DNA of 60,622 nucleotides from contig JACPOC010000059.1 in NCBI GenBank assembly GCA_016185125.1, forward strand, positions 1 to 60,622. The letters are read 5' to 3'. Numbering within the stretch: the stretch's first letter is position 1; every line of letters begins with the position of its first letter. The notes beneath the pieces were generated by a model. That model was given only the letters and a program-made list of their open reading frames with translations. It was not told where the DNA came from and ran no database searches. Made by a program: the position numbers and the translations under genes. Below, one piece after another: positions 18,101-25,779 of this stretch. The DNA is from Bacteroidota bacterium (lineage in GTDB: Bacteria > Bacteroidota > Bacteroidia > B-17B0 > Aurantibacillaceae).

Positions 18101-19768
18101 CAGCTGTTCTATTTGTTCCTTCAGGGAGTTTCGTTTTTCATTCGCACCCTTTTCACCTTTCAGGTCTTTTAATTCCGCACGCAATTCCTGTATTTTTTCC
18201 TTGCGTGGATTTTCAATGTGATCCCTGAAATATTCCATTGATTCTACATAGCGGAAGGCCAGGTCAATCACCGGAAGATTTTTATCAAATGCTTCCTGTG
18301 CGCTGAATGGTCTTTTAAAACCTTGCGCTAAAAATTGCTCAATGATTTCTTTTTCTTCTTCGGGTGTGTGTAAGCGTTCAAATTCCGGTTTGGAATTTTC
18401 TTTTACTTTGGAAATGGTAAATGAGGTATCCTCGAATGAATTGGCAGGGCTTTCATCGTCCTCTGTTTCGCTTTCTTCTTGCGTTAAATCAATCTTATGT
18501 CCCTGCTTGATAATATTAGTCAGCCATTGACTTAAAAACTGGTTCAGATCTTTTTTGCGTCTTAAATCAACGTACTCTTTTCCATCTCCTTTGTCGGGAT
18601 AAACTTCCTGGTATCCATACTGATCCTGAAAGGTCATTGCTTCCGCCATTTCCATTTCAGGAAGGATGCGAATTTGCATATCGGGATCAGGAACCATATC
18701 GCCATTCTGCTCGAATAAATGCGAAAGCGCAATGAGGTAGTTTCCTTTTTTATCCTTACCCAGGTAATCGAAGTTCAGGTTCATCAATCCACCTTTGGGA
18801 TCCTTCACAGACTTTCCACTTTCCTTTCCCGCTTCGATATGTTTTATCAAATCAGGAATAATCTGCATTAGCTTTTTGTAAATAGCGCTGTATGGCTGTG
18901 CAAACGGTTTTCCTGTTGAACGCTTTTCATATCGTTTAAACGATTTGATAATCCGCTCATGGCTTCGCCACATATTTTCAATGGAGCTGCTGCCTAATTC
19001 AGGATAATTTTCCTTTAGCCAGTTATCAAAAAGCTCACGGCTTATACTGTCTGTTTTGTTGGCGAACTCCGACTTTCCGGCTGCCCATTTGTAGAACTTT
19101 TGGAGGGCGATATTTTCCAGCTCACGTTTTTTGTCGTTTGCTGTTTCGTAAATTTCCTCAGAAGGTTCGGACGATTCCTGCTTCAAACCTTTAATAATGC
19201 TCGCTTTGTGAATAGGCACTTTTTGTCCTTCGGGATAAATAATTTTTCCCTCATCAAACAAAGTGCGAGCTTCTTTGATATGAGTTTTTGGTAAAGCAGC
19301 AAGCGAGAGAAAGGTATCTCCAAACTCCTGACGGGCAAAGTTGGTAGCAATAACTTCCGCTTTAGGCTTTGATGCTTCAAAGATGATGTAGTTCTTAACC
19401 TGGCCATCGGTGAGCGTAATCATTACAAAGCTGAACTCCCTGTTCTCAATATTGGTTCGTACAGCTTCAACAGAGGGCGACAGAAAAAGGTCAGGGCCAT
19501 CGGTTGAAGTGGGAAGTGCCGCTTTCACCTTTTCGGCAAATTCCAATGCTTCCGGTGTGTTATCTCCGTACCACATGGTTTTCATTTTACTATGCCTGAA
19601 ACTCATTGCCCTTAGCTTGGGCTGAAGTTGCGGGGACGGTTCGGCATTAAACCGAATCTCAATCCCTTTCTGTTTTTGGTTTTCAGTAATAGCAATAATC
19701 TCATCTGCCCATCGGTGGATAGATGCACTTTCACCTTTACCGGAAGTTTCCTGTTTTTTCCTGGTCAT
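15170..19768 (-). CDS. Giant polyvalent protein with C-terminal adenine-N6 methyltransferase
   Basis: 1532 residues. The methyltransferase is at the very C terminus: the SAM loop EPSVGTGN is near residue 1366 and the catalytic GNPPYGDF near 1437, followed by GGLLVFVVPSSFL and a short tail. Residues 1-1300 include an N-terminal domain (about 20-90, WADEIIAITENQKQKG...), charged coiled coils (about 510-560) and several unrecognised domains. No target-recognition or HsdS-like partner gene is present, so this is not a classical type I or II restriction system. The next large gene is an SNF2 helicase, reproducing the DarB order across two genes. Expression must start in the iteron-bearing intergenic region upstream. 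Confidence 0.8.
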   Translation of the reverse strand: MTRKKQETSGKGESASIHRWADEIIAITENQKQKGIEIRFNAEPSPQLQPKLRAMSFRHSKMKTMWYGDNTPEALEFAEKVKAALPTSTDGPDLFLSPSVEAVRTNIENREFSFVMITLTDGQVKNYIIFEASKPKAEVIATNFARQEFGDTFLSLAALPKTHIKEARTLFDEGKIIYPEGQKVPIHKASIIKGLKQESSEPSEEIYETANDKKRELENIALQKFYKWAAGKSEFANKTDSISRELFDNWLKENYPELGSSSIENMWRSHERIIKSFKRYEKRSTGKPFAQPYSAIYKKLMQIIPDLIKHIEAGKESGKSVKDPKGGLMNLNFDYLGKDKKGNYLIALSHLFEQNGDMVPDPDMQIRILPEMEMAEAMTFQDQYGYQEVYPDKGDGKEYVDLRRKKDLNQFLSQWLTNIIKQGHKIDLTQEESETEDDESPANSFEDTSFTISKVKENSKPEFERLHTPEEEKEIIEQFLAQGFKRPFSAQEAFDKNLPVIDLAFRYVESMEYFRDHIENPRKEKIQELRAELKDLKGEKGANEKRNSLKEQIEQLEAEMTFAEKLVQDESHIFQDDLFAIILKKAKQRGYAEEIEDDISSFRDYVVTNILDNRAIENYHKDPVQIVVNELIDEYFNSKEENNIPEMKPSNTATRAIAEDLKSGDTFLPNVLVPTGTKEPFLSQNFQLYDMKSVIKTNFPHLLKINENNLSKASAIELFELMQMGHPSEYGIDVNRISLLKEWEEKGKAFFEELGFPTDNIYPYVNLHLGYESIEPLGEILSDNNKEGNEWWAVIEHCRPIADAKKALEIIKQQIEKQNREKKTLINPKTNKPKLEYKQLARDIEHTVENLQDSRQVLQHYIDNPFETTHSEKIEKESKDPLTNESGVYTEKTAGKNYEKIVIPMPKTAQYEAAIKIAKTSNNDYKIGVDASKKFGDYNGMMYSPSVDGTSYTSREEALKAALKEHELKLELLIIAKDSSLGNEEKKNKQLNVALDALKKFAEENNITLENNPVTVSDKIPLKEIHLITFPNNKKFRSETRVVNTWKEADDYFRKKKWIDETLQLKVIWSDFETFERRLDDTHKQLYSGSHPISDFVYQLNLTFSKMKPLKGSSVKNGDVKKAQKLIDGYSFSDDTANVPVGIIRGLEATYWTKEDNKYPQNKAIINGMEFDQSRLRKAIEDKLEKLPLPTLLNIADELSKKFKERKPLNTYEKGYVTIGKTGDKRKATLIAIYVDNMIVDNDLTDKADYPVMTFLVELLFADSQKLVDLPQHIEKQAPSKMKKQSQHELNKEIEALIDEKDKKGESILGLDRVFISQYTGSGGLIKEGASGRGVLYEYYTPDEVVKKMWGLAYKYGYDGGSILEPSVGTGNFLKYAPKTAIVFGFETNHYSARIAQILYPNAHIHEKAFETLFFAGNIHLKDDFDHPSYSLVIGNPPYGDFTGKYAGMGEKQWTGATEYDQYFILRGLDLLKKGGLLVFVVPSSFLAYNVKSAKVKEKIASKVDFMDAYRLPIRTFDTTDIGTDILLLRKK

Positions 19769-19804
19769 TAACTCACATTATAAAATTGTCAATCGAGCCT
19801 TTTG

Positions 19805-20160
19805 TAAATTCCTAAAGGTTTTTTCTGCGGCTCTTAAGGGCTTGAAAAAAAATCTCGTTAAAGAAATTTTAAATTCAGCTTCTTATAGGGCTTTAATTTT
19901 TACCGGTCGTATAAGACTTCTTGAAAACATTAACTCCTTAAAGACCTTTTTTTCTGCGGTTCTTAAGGGCTTGAAAAAAACTCTCTTTAAAGAAGTTTAT
20001 AAATTCAGCTCCTTATAGGGCTTTTAGTTTTTTCAGGTCGTATAGGAACTTTAAATATTTAGCTCCTTAAGGACTTTTGTTTTTTTTCAGGTCTTATAAG
20101 AGCTGTGAAAATTTGGCTTGTTAAGGGCTTTAGCTTTCTCGGTTCTTAAATGACTTTTGC
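19805..20160. repeat. Iteron-like array, about 14 near-palindromic units
   Basis: Units share a core close to GCTCCTTAWRGGGCTTT, for example CTCTTAAGGGCTT at 19831, CTTCTTATAGGGCTTT at 19879, CTCCTTAAGGACTTTT at 20063 and GTCTTATAAGAGCT at 20091. The central TTA (or gTA/cTA) falls at 19812, 19834, 19858, 19883, 19909, 19938, 19963, 19987, 20013, 20040, 20067, 20094, 20121 and 20146: steps of 22-29, mostly 24-27 bases. Units 2-6 and 7-11 also correspond one to one at 129-131 bases, so a five-unit block was duplicated. Most cores are near-palindromic. The array fills the region between the methyltransferase operon and the copper genes. Origin, partition site or operator array are the plausible roles. 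Confidence 0.85.
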
Positions 20161-20649
20161 GAGGTAAAATTATTGGGAGATAACGGCCTATTTTTAGTGG
20201 TAATTTGTTGGTAGAAACAAGTTTTACAAAACTGAGAAATGTGTGTTTAGTGGGAATAGTGCAGTATCAGGTTATTGCAGTTATTTTAGAAATAACTTTG
20301 TTGCCGGAAAGTCCTACAAAGATTTATTTTCTCAACGTGAGGATTATTTTTCCTCTTTTCCGGCTATCTAAAATGCCTTTTTGACGAATATCATAGAAAT
20401 TATTTAAAAGCCGGAATACTTTTATTGCTCTGTAATAGAGAGAACGAGTTTGGCAAGGCAAGGGATGGCTGCTGGTATCGTTTTTGAGTGGTAGTTTCTG
20501 CTTGTTGTAGATTGCATAATGTGTGAATGATGCAATTTATTACAAAAGTTTTGCAACACTTACAGGATGTTAGTTGTTCACTTTTGTTTAATAAAAGTTA
20601 ATTCACATTTAATCCAATAGATGAATTGTCGAAACTACTAAATGAAAAA
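20161..20649. other. Gene-free stretch with two hairpins
   Basis: No plausible coding sequence. AGTTATTT/AAATAACT (20279-20297, 3-base loop) is a perfect hairpin. GCCGGAAA (20303-20310) pairs with TTTCCGGC (20357-20364) around an inner hairpin GAGGA/TCCTC (20339-20355). Promoters for the copper gene at 20650 should lie in the last 150 bases, but I saw no convincing box. With the neighbouring iteron array, this could be part of an origin or a structured leader. Confidence 0.45.
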
Positions 20650-22029
20650 ATGAAAAGCTCAATATTTTTAATAACTATTATAGCGCTTTCGATCACAAAA
20701 ACGTTCGCTCAACACACCGGGCATGAACATTCTGAAAAGACCGGAAAAAGTGATACAACAAAAAGTAGTATGGGTTCGATGGATGAAATGCCAATGGATT
20801 CTATGCAAATGATGAGCAGTTCGTTCTCTCGAAATCTCCCTATGAACAGGAACGGTTCAGGTACATCATGGCAACCGGATTCTACTCCAATGTATGCGTA
20901 TATGGCACATGCAGGTAAATGGAACTTCATGTTTCATGGTAGTATTTATTTGAGGTACACTTACCAGGATGCAAATAAAGCAGGTAAAAGAGGGGATAAC
21001 CAATTGGATGCTCCAAACTGGTTTATGCTGATGGGACAACGCAATGTTGGTAAAAGAGGACTATTTCATTTTGGAGGCATGTTCTCTCTTGACAGGCTAA
21101 CTGAGGGTGGTAATGGCTATCCGCTTTTATTTCAAACAGGAGAGAGCTGGAAAGGGCGCAAGCTGGTAGATAGACAACATCCTCACGACCTTTTTTCCGA
21201 GTTAAGCATAGCATATACGCACATGGTTAATAAGGATATTGATATTACCGGATACTTTGGGTATCCTGGCGAGCCTGCTCTTGGCCCAACGGCATTTATG
21301 CACCGTATATCTGCCTTTAATAATCCCGATGCTCCTTTAGGGCATCATTGGCAGGATGCAACGCATATTACTTTTGGAGTGGCAACCTTCGGCATACGGT
21401 ATAAAAAATTCAAATTGGAAGGATCCAGTTTTACCGGGCGTGAACCGAATGAGAACCGGTACAATTTTGATAAACCAAAGTTTGATTCTTATTCCTATCG
21501 TTTATCATTCAATCCAACAAGCAACCTATCCATGCAGGTATCACGGGCTTTTATAAACAGTCCCGAAGAACTCGAACCAGGAATAAACATTTGGAGAACT
21601 ACTGCTTCCATCAGCTATAATATAATGCTTGGTAATGAAAGCCATTTTACGAACACGTTTGTATGGGGACAAAATGAAACCAGCGATAAAAATGTTACGC
21701 CCTCTTTTTTACTTGAATCTAATTTGCAGTTAAAGAAGTGGGCTGTGTACGGCAGATATGAAGGCATCAAAAAAGCTGCTGAAGAATTAGAGTTGGAAGC
21801 ATTATTTGATACACATAAAAATTTTATGATTAATGCTTTTACAATCGGTACAAACTATACTGTTCTTGCTATTTTTAAAACCAATGCTGTAATTGGTATT
21901 CAAGCTACTATGTTTAATACCGAAGCATCGTTGAATAATATTTATGGGAAAAATCCTTTGAGCGCACAAGTATATCTGCGGATTAATCCGGGAATGATGA
22001 AAATGAAAATGCGTTCAATGAATATGTAG
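20650..22029 (+). CDS. Outer-membrane protein of metal (copper) resistance type
   Basis: 459 residues from ATG 20650; an in-frame TTG 24 bases earlier is less likely. A signal peptide (MKSSIFLITIIALSITKTFAQ) is followed by a His/Met-rich segment (HTGHEHSEK; MDEMPMDSMQMMSSS) suited to bind copper or silver, then a beta-barrel-like body with alternating aromatic strands (WNFMFHGSIYLRYTYQD) and a Met-rich end (MMKMKMRSMNM). The family is often annotated only as an outer-membrane protein next to heavy-metal genes. The cysteine-rich copper-binding protein 54 bases downstream supports copper handling. Cargo of the element, not a structural gene. Confidence 0.65.
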   Translation: MKSSIFLITIIALSITKTFAQHTGHEHSEKTGKSDTTKSSMGSMDEMPMDSMQMMSSSFSRNLPMNRNGSGTSWQPDSTPMYAYMAHAGKWNFMFHGSIYLRYTYQDANKAGKRGDNQLDAPNWFMLMGQRNVGKRGLFHFGGMFSLDRLTEGGNGYPLLFQTGESWKGRKLVDRQHPHDLFSELSIAYTHMVNKDIDITGYFGYPGEPALGPTAFMHRISAFNNPDAPLGHHWQDATHITFGVATFGIRYKKFKLEGSSFTGREPNENRYNFDKPKFDSYSYRLSFNPTSNLSMQVSRAFINSPEELEPGINIWRTTASISYNIMLGNESHFTNTFVWGQNETSDKNVTPSFLLESNLQLKKWAVYGRYEGIKKAAEELELEALFDTHKNFMINAFTIGTNYTVLAIFKTNAVIGIQATMFNTEASLNNIYGKNPLSAQVYLRINPGMMKMKMRSMNM

Positions 22030-22083
22030 AATAAATAAAACCGGGTAACAGCGAACTGAAGAAAAATTTATAAAACCAAAATT

Positions 22084-22440
22084 ATGAGCCACGAAAAATT
22101 TAAAGCCTGCATTGATGCCTGTAATCAATGCGCATCAGAATGTGAACATTGTGCAACTGCATGTTGCCATGAAAGCGATGCAAAAATGATGGAGAAATGT
22201 ATTGAACTTGACCGTTATTGCGCTGATATGTGTCGGACAGCAGCCGCTTTTATGGCAAGGTCGGATGAGCATACCATTAGCTTTGTAAATAAGTTTTGTG
22301 ACTTGTGCGCAGAGATCTGTGATTCTTGTGCAAAAGAATGTGAAAAACATTCACACATGGAACATTGCAAAAAATGTGCGGAAGTATGCCGTAAATGTGC
22401 GGAAGAATGCAGAGCAATGAGCCACGCAAACGTTGCGTAA
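22084..22440 (+). CDS. Csp-like four-helix-bundle copper-binding protein
   Basis: 118 residues with 20 cysteines spaced CxxxC/CxxC along the helices (CIDACNQCASECEHC; CDLCAEICDSCAKEC; CKKCAEVCRKCAEEC), the hallmark of the DUF326/Csp copper-storage family, whose tetrameric four-helix bundles take up many Cu(I) ions in the core. No signal peptide, so a cytosolic Csp3-like role is likely. It follows the outer-membrane protein in an apparent two-gene copper operon. Confidence 0.85.
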   Translation: MSHEKFKACIDACNQCASECEHCATACCHESDAKMMEKCIELDRYCADMCRTAAAFMARSDEHTISFVNKFCDLCAEICDSCAKECEKHSHMEHCKKCAEVCRKCAEECRAMSHANVA

Positions 22441-22450
22441 GTTTGATCTT

Positions 22451-22627
22451 TTAATGCTGTTTATTCTGACTTCCTAAGGTCACTACAAACAACATTAATT
22501 GATAGCTTAATTTCACCCGATCGACAATGTCGTTCGGGTTTTTTAATAATATTTCTATGATAATCAATGGCAGTAGTATAATGAAAACTATCGTCATTAG
22601 CATTTTATGAATTGTTCTGTTTTTCAT
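22451..22627 (-). CDS. 58-residue membrane protein, paralogue of 27709-27873
   Basis: ATG at 22627, TAA at 22451. One transmembrane helix (residues about 10-28: LMTIVFIILLPLIIIEILL), then a polar turn and a second hydrophobic segment (VKLSYQLMLFVVTL). It aligns with the 54-residue protein at 27709-27873: both have P[LF]IIIExL[LF] and K[LI][SN]YQLM[LM]F at similar positions. This conservation between two short ORFs 5 kb apart is the main evidence that both are genes. Function unknown. Confidence 0.6.
   Translation of the reverse strand: MKNRTIHKMLMTIVFIILLPLIIIEILLKNPNDIVDRVKLSYQLMLFVVTLGSQNKQH
22515..22544 (+). terminator. Hairpin terminator after the copper operon
   Basis: ACCCGA-T-CGAC-AAT-GTCG-T-TCGGGT (22515-22539) is followed by six T residues in all, counting the stem end, 75 bases after the Csp stop. 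It lies inside the opposite-strand 58-residue ORF, encoding its PNDIVDRV turn, so the two uses of the sequence overlap. Confidence 0.65.
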
Positions 22628-22680
22628 TTGTTTTGGATTTATATTTTTTTAAAGCCTATGTGTTATGCAGGAGAGATCTT

Positions 22681-23013
22681 TTACCTCTTTTTTAATTTTC
22701 GTAATTTCTTTTCGCGTTTCAATTTTCTATAAATTTCATCCCGCAGGTCGTTCAACGGCTCTCCACGATCTTCTCCTAAAAAATCAATGTTCATTACTTT
22801 CTCTGACCAATTCAAAAATTCTTCAAACAACTTTTCTTCTTTTTCGCTGGTTCCAAAGCCCATCAACTGAAATATAGTTTCTGCTATATATAAGTCGAAG
22901 TTGTTAGAATCTAACCCCGCCTTTAAAAGTCCCTGAACAAGGCGGTAACTGACCAAATGATCCCTCAAAAGGGAGGTAATCAATTCTTTTTTTGAAAGCA
23001 ACATTCTTTTCAT
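22681..23013 (-). CDS. Helical hypothetical protein, element early block
   Basis: 110 residues, all-helical (LSKKELITSLLRDHLVSYRLVQGLLKAGLD; FEEFLNWSEKVMNIDFLG), ending in a strongly basic tail (REKKLRKLKKR). No enzyme motif. It diverges from the small XRE-type regulator at 23203, with a 190-base AT-rich space between them that holds both promoters. Family not recognised. Confidence 0.5.
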   Translation of the reverse strand: MKRMLLSKKELITSLLRDHLVSYRLVQGLLKAGLDSNNFDLYIAETIFQLMGFGTSEKEEKLFEEFLNWSEKVMNIDFLGEDRGEPLNDLRDEIYRKLKREKKLRKLKKR

Positions 23014-23202
23014 AACGAACTTTATTTTGTCTTGTTCAAAATATATTTTGTTTTAAACGAAATTCGATACAAATATATATTATTTTCTTTAAATCGAAAT
23101 AAAAGCTGTTTATATAAAACTAAAGTTCGATTATAACACGTAAAGTGAGTAAAAATCCTTATTTATATTTGTTCCACCTCTTTTAAAATAGTGGATCCCG
23201 GA

Positions 23203-23430
23203 ATGAATAAAATAGCAAAAAAGCCACTCAATAGAATTAAGATAGTTTTGGCGCAAAAGTCAAAAACGAACAAATGGTTAGCAGGGAAATTGAACGTAAA
23301 ACCTCCTACTGTTTCCCAATGGTGTGGAAATAAGGTTCAACCTTCCTTAGAGACATTTTATCATATAGCTGAACTCTTGGATGTTGAAGTGAGAAAATTA
23401 TTTGTTCCAACAAAGGAGAAGGATGAATAG
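23203..23430 (+). CDS. XRE-family helix-turn-helix regulator
   Basis: 75 residues from the ATG at 23203; a GTG start at 23191 would add four residues. The helix-turn-helix is clear: NKWLAGKLNVKPPTVSQWCGNKVQPSLETFYHIAELLDVEVRKLF. It consists of little more than the DNA-binding domain, as in Cro-like repressors and short plasmid or toxin-antitoxin regulators. It is divergent from the 22681-23013 gene and convergent with the 142-residue gene at 23435. Confidence 0.8.
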   Translation: MNKIAKKPLNRIKIVLAQKSKTNKWLAGKLNVKPPTVSQWCGNKVQPSLETFYHIAELLDVEVRKLFVPTKEKDE

Positions 23431-23434
23431 AAAT

Positions 23435-23863
23435 TCAGTTCGATTGTAATTCCTGTTTTAATCCTTCGATAAGTTTTTTCGTAATGGCTTTGGTATTGGA
23501 GGTCTTGACGGATACTTTATCTAAAATACGGCTAACCCATAAATTATTATTAACCAGTTCAACCATTTTCTTATGGCCTTCTTCCGCTTCGTTCCAGGTG
23601 CGATACCTATCCAATGACTGATTCAACTCTCCGTTAAAAATCATACTCTCAAACAATACCGGTTTGCCTTTAGGAGAATGATTATGGTCAAGTACAAGGA
23701 AAACGGTGGAGACAGTGATAGTAAATCCATAATCTTCAACAAGAATATTATCCAACGCAACACGCCTGCTGTCTGTATCTGCCAGCAGGCGATTGGCTTG
23801 AATCATATCTTTTGCCGGGACAGGATTTTTGTCTTTATCGAGTATGTACCACATTGGTCTCAT
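23435..23863 (-). CDS. Phage/mobile-element accessory protein, MWYIL family
   Basis: 142 residues from Met at 23863 (MRPMWYILD); the frame extends further up but overlaps the glycosyltransferase gene. The pattern MWYILDxDxNPVPA, ADTDSRRVALDNI, TVSTVFLVLDH and LFESMIF followed by YRTWNEAEEGH is a small protein I have often seen in phage and plasmid genomes (inferred from memory, not searched). Its biochemical function is not established. The beta-rich core has no catalytic signature. Confidence 0.6.
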   Translation of the reverse strand: MRPMWYILDKDKNPVPAKDMIQANRLLADTDSRRVALDNILVEDYGFTITVSTVFLVLDHNHSPKGKPVLFESMIFNGELNQSLDRYRTWNEAEEGHKKMVELVNNNLWVSRILDKVSVKTSNTKAITKKLIEGLKQELQSN

Positions 23864-23898
23864 TGGGCTAAATTTAAGGAATAATGTAAATGCTCCGG

Positions 23899-25068
23899 CT
23901 AAATAAAAATGCTCTTTAATCTTTGCATAGCCTTTGGAGTATAGCTGAAGCCCTCCCATGCTACTTTAAAAGCATTATTACCTACGTCTTTGCGCAGTTG
24001 GGCATTGGTTATGAGTTGGTCGGTCTTATTGATCCAATCTTTGTCCGAAGCCGCTATAAAGCCATTTTCAACCTCTTTAACTATATTGGTGAATGGAAAG
24101 ATGTTTGGAACAATGGCAGGAATCATATTAGAGGAAAAATCAAGATACCGATTCAATGATCTGCCTGAAGCATTATAAGTATTATCGGCAAGAGGAAGTA
24201 AGCCAATATCAAATGCAAGACTGTTTAAGCGTTGGTGGTAATCAAGGAAAGGCACAGGTTTTTCATACGTTATGCGAAGATCATTTAATATTCCGTATTG
24301 TTCAGCAATTTTTTTTGACCAGCCAAAAAGTATTATTTCAATCTTGTCCTTATGCTTTTCCAACAATGCGCTAATGGGCTTTTCAATCGTTTTAAGATCA
24401 TTGCCCTGGCTGGCATCCAGTATAATTCCAATCCTTACTTTATCTGTTGAGTTGCGTTGTATTTGCGTGATTTCTTCAAATGTGAAATTAGATAACAGGT
24501 TAGGAAAGCGCTCGAAGTAAAGTAAAAATTCCTCATCATGTTTTTGCACCAGGTCGTTGTAATAATTCAAGATTTGATTGTTAGGAGCGGAGAGGATATC
24601 TACTTTGGATAAATTACTTACCAGCATCTTTTTAGATTCGTGTTGTAACTTTTTAAAGTCCGGGTGATATTCCGGCAACTCGTGGTAATTTACTTCCATG
24701 TCCATTACAAATTCTATATCATCATTAATCTCTCTCATGCTTTTAATGATGTAAGTTGCATCAGTAAACATCACCGGAAGCACCACATAATCCGCCCATT
24801 CCACCAATCTGAAATCAATAGGTGTGTCGTAATCATCAAACAACTTATTAAAATCCCATTTGTGAATATGCCCGATAATAGCTGCGTGTGTATCTGTTCT
24901 GTTCAGCTCCAACGCAGGTAAAATCATGCGATAGTAACCTGTTTCATTCATGCAGGGTGAAAGAAAAAGCACATGAATTTTATTATCATTCATGTTATAT
25001 TGCGGATATTTTTCTTTGAAATTTTTTACCGTGTTTAAACGGTAGTTCAGTTCTTTTAAAGTTTTCAT
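23899..25068 (-). CDS. GT-B fold glycosyltransferase (family 1/4-like)
   Basis: 389 residues from ATG 25068, chosen because the longer frame overlaps the upstream gene. A first Rossmann-like half begins IHVLFLSPCMNETGYYRMILPALEL (split here), and the second half has VRIGIILDASQGNDLKTIEKPISALLEKHKDKIEIILFGW and the nucleotide-sugar region FDIGLLPLADNTYNASGRSLNRYLDFSSN (both over several turns), typical of GT-B retaining transferases. There is no signal peptide and no membrane anchor. Within the early block of a mobile element it may modify DNA (glucosylated bases) or the cell surface. The acceptor cannot be told from sequence. Confidence 0.65.
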   Translation of the reverse strand: MKTLKELNYRLNTVKNFKEKYPQYNMNDNKIHVLFLSPCMNETGYYRMILPALELNRTDTHAAIIGHIHKWDFNKLFDDYDTPIDFRLVEWADYVVLPVMFTDATYIIKSMREINDDIEFVMDMEVNYHELPEYHPDFKKLQHESKKMLVSNLSKVDILSAPNNQILNYYNDLVQKHDEEFLLYFERFPNLLSNFTFEEITQIQRNSTDKVRIGIILDASQGNDLKTIEKPISALLEKHKDKIEIILFGWSKKIAEQYGILNDLRITYEKPVPFLDYHQRLNSLAFDIGLLPLADNTYNASGRSLNRYLDFSSNMIPAIVPNIFPFTNIVKEVENGFIAASDKDWINKTDQLITNAQLRKDVGNNAFKVAWEGFSYTPKAMQRLKSIFI

Positions 25069-25072
25069 AGTA

Positions 25073-25324
25073 TTAGTCGTTTTGTTTAATTCCATCGTAA
25101 TAGCGTTCCAATTCCTCTCCGTTATCTTTGATATAAATGATTGCGGTCTTTGCTTTTGGTCCGTAAAAATTGATACGTTTCCGCAGCCGGTTCAATCCTA
25201 ACTGAGGATCCCTGTTTTTAGAGAATTGATGTGTCCAGTCAATTGAAAACAGGGTGCGTGTATTGCCGTCAGCGAAATACACAATGCACTTGTAGTGCGA
25301 ATCTCTAATAAGTTTCCAAGCCAT
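25073..25324 (-). CDS. Small hypothetical protein, element early block
   Basis: 83 residues, beta-rich then helical (YKCIVYFADGNTRTLFSIDW; GLNRLRKRINFYGPKAKTAIIY). It ends 4 bases before the glycosyltransferase start and begins at the last base of the 135-residue gene's stop region, so the three are tightly coupled. No family recognised. Confidence 0.5.
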   Translation of the reverse strand: MAWKLIRDSHYKCIVYFADGNTRTLFSIDWTHQFSKNRDPQLGLNRLRKRINFYGPKAKTAIIYIKDNGEELERYYDGIKQND

Positions 25325-25731
25325 TATTTTGTAATATAAAATTGAGTTAGTAAATCGAGCGTAGGTATTCTTTTTTTGTATTTAGTTTCATCGTAAAGAT
25401 GTGCGCCCAGCTCGCCTTTGGTTTCGCATATTACTACGTTGAGTTTAGAAAGCTCCATCTGATTGTCTTTTGAGAGCTGCACTAAATAATTATAAACAGC
25501 AATCGTTTTACTTTCATCATAATCTTTTCCAAAAAACTCTACAATGGATTTTAAACTAAGAGTTTTAATGTACTTGTGCTGTTCATAGAGATGAACAGAA
25601 ACTTTTCCGATAATGATATTGATAACCAGCCGGGCTTTTGCCGAATCAATATTTTCTTCGGTTGATTTGTGAAGCAGGAACCGTTGAACCCTTTTGTTCG
25701 CCTGCTTTTCGATGTTAAAAATGTTAAGCAT
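25324..25731 (-). CDS. Hypothetical protein, element early block
   Basis: 135 residues, soluble, alpha/beta, with repeated LYE/LYDETKYK-type phrases (SVHLYEQHKYIKTLSL at about 49 and AHLYDETKYKKRIPTL at about 112) that may reflect an internal duplication. No enzymatic motif. It overlaps the start of the 83-residue gene downstream. Confidence 0.5.
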   Translation of the reverse strand: MLNIFNIEKQANKRVQRFLLHKSTEENIDSAKARLVINIIIGKVSVHLYEQHKYIKTLSLKSIVEFFGKDYDESKTIAVYNYLVQLSKDNQMELSKLNVVICETKGELGAHLYDETKYKKRIPTLDLLTQFYITK

Positions 25732-25779
25732 AGATTTTATTTATTTTAATTAATTATTGATTTTAGTAACTACTATTCC

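Noticed and set aside
4817-19768. Classical restriction-modification, BREX or DISARM locus
   Set aside because: Methyltransferases and an SNF2 helicase are present, but no endonuclease, HsdS, PglZ, BrxC or PLD nuclease. The polyvalent-protein reading fits better.
19805-20160. CRISPR array
   Set aside because: Repeats are 13-17 bases, degenerate and near-contiguous, with no unique spacers of constant length and no cas genes.
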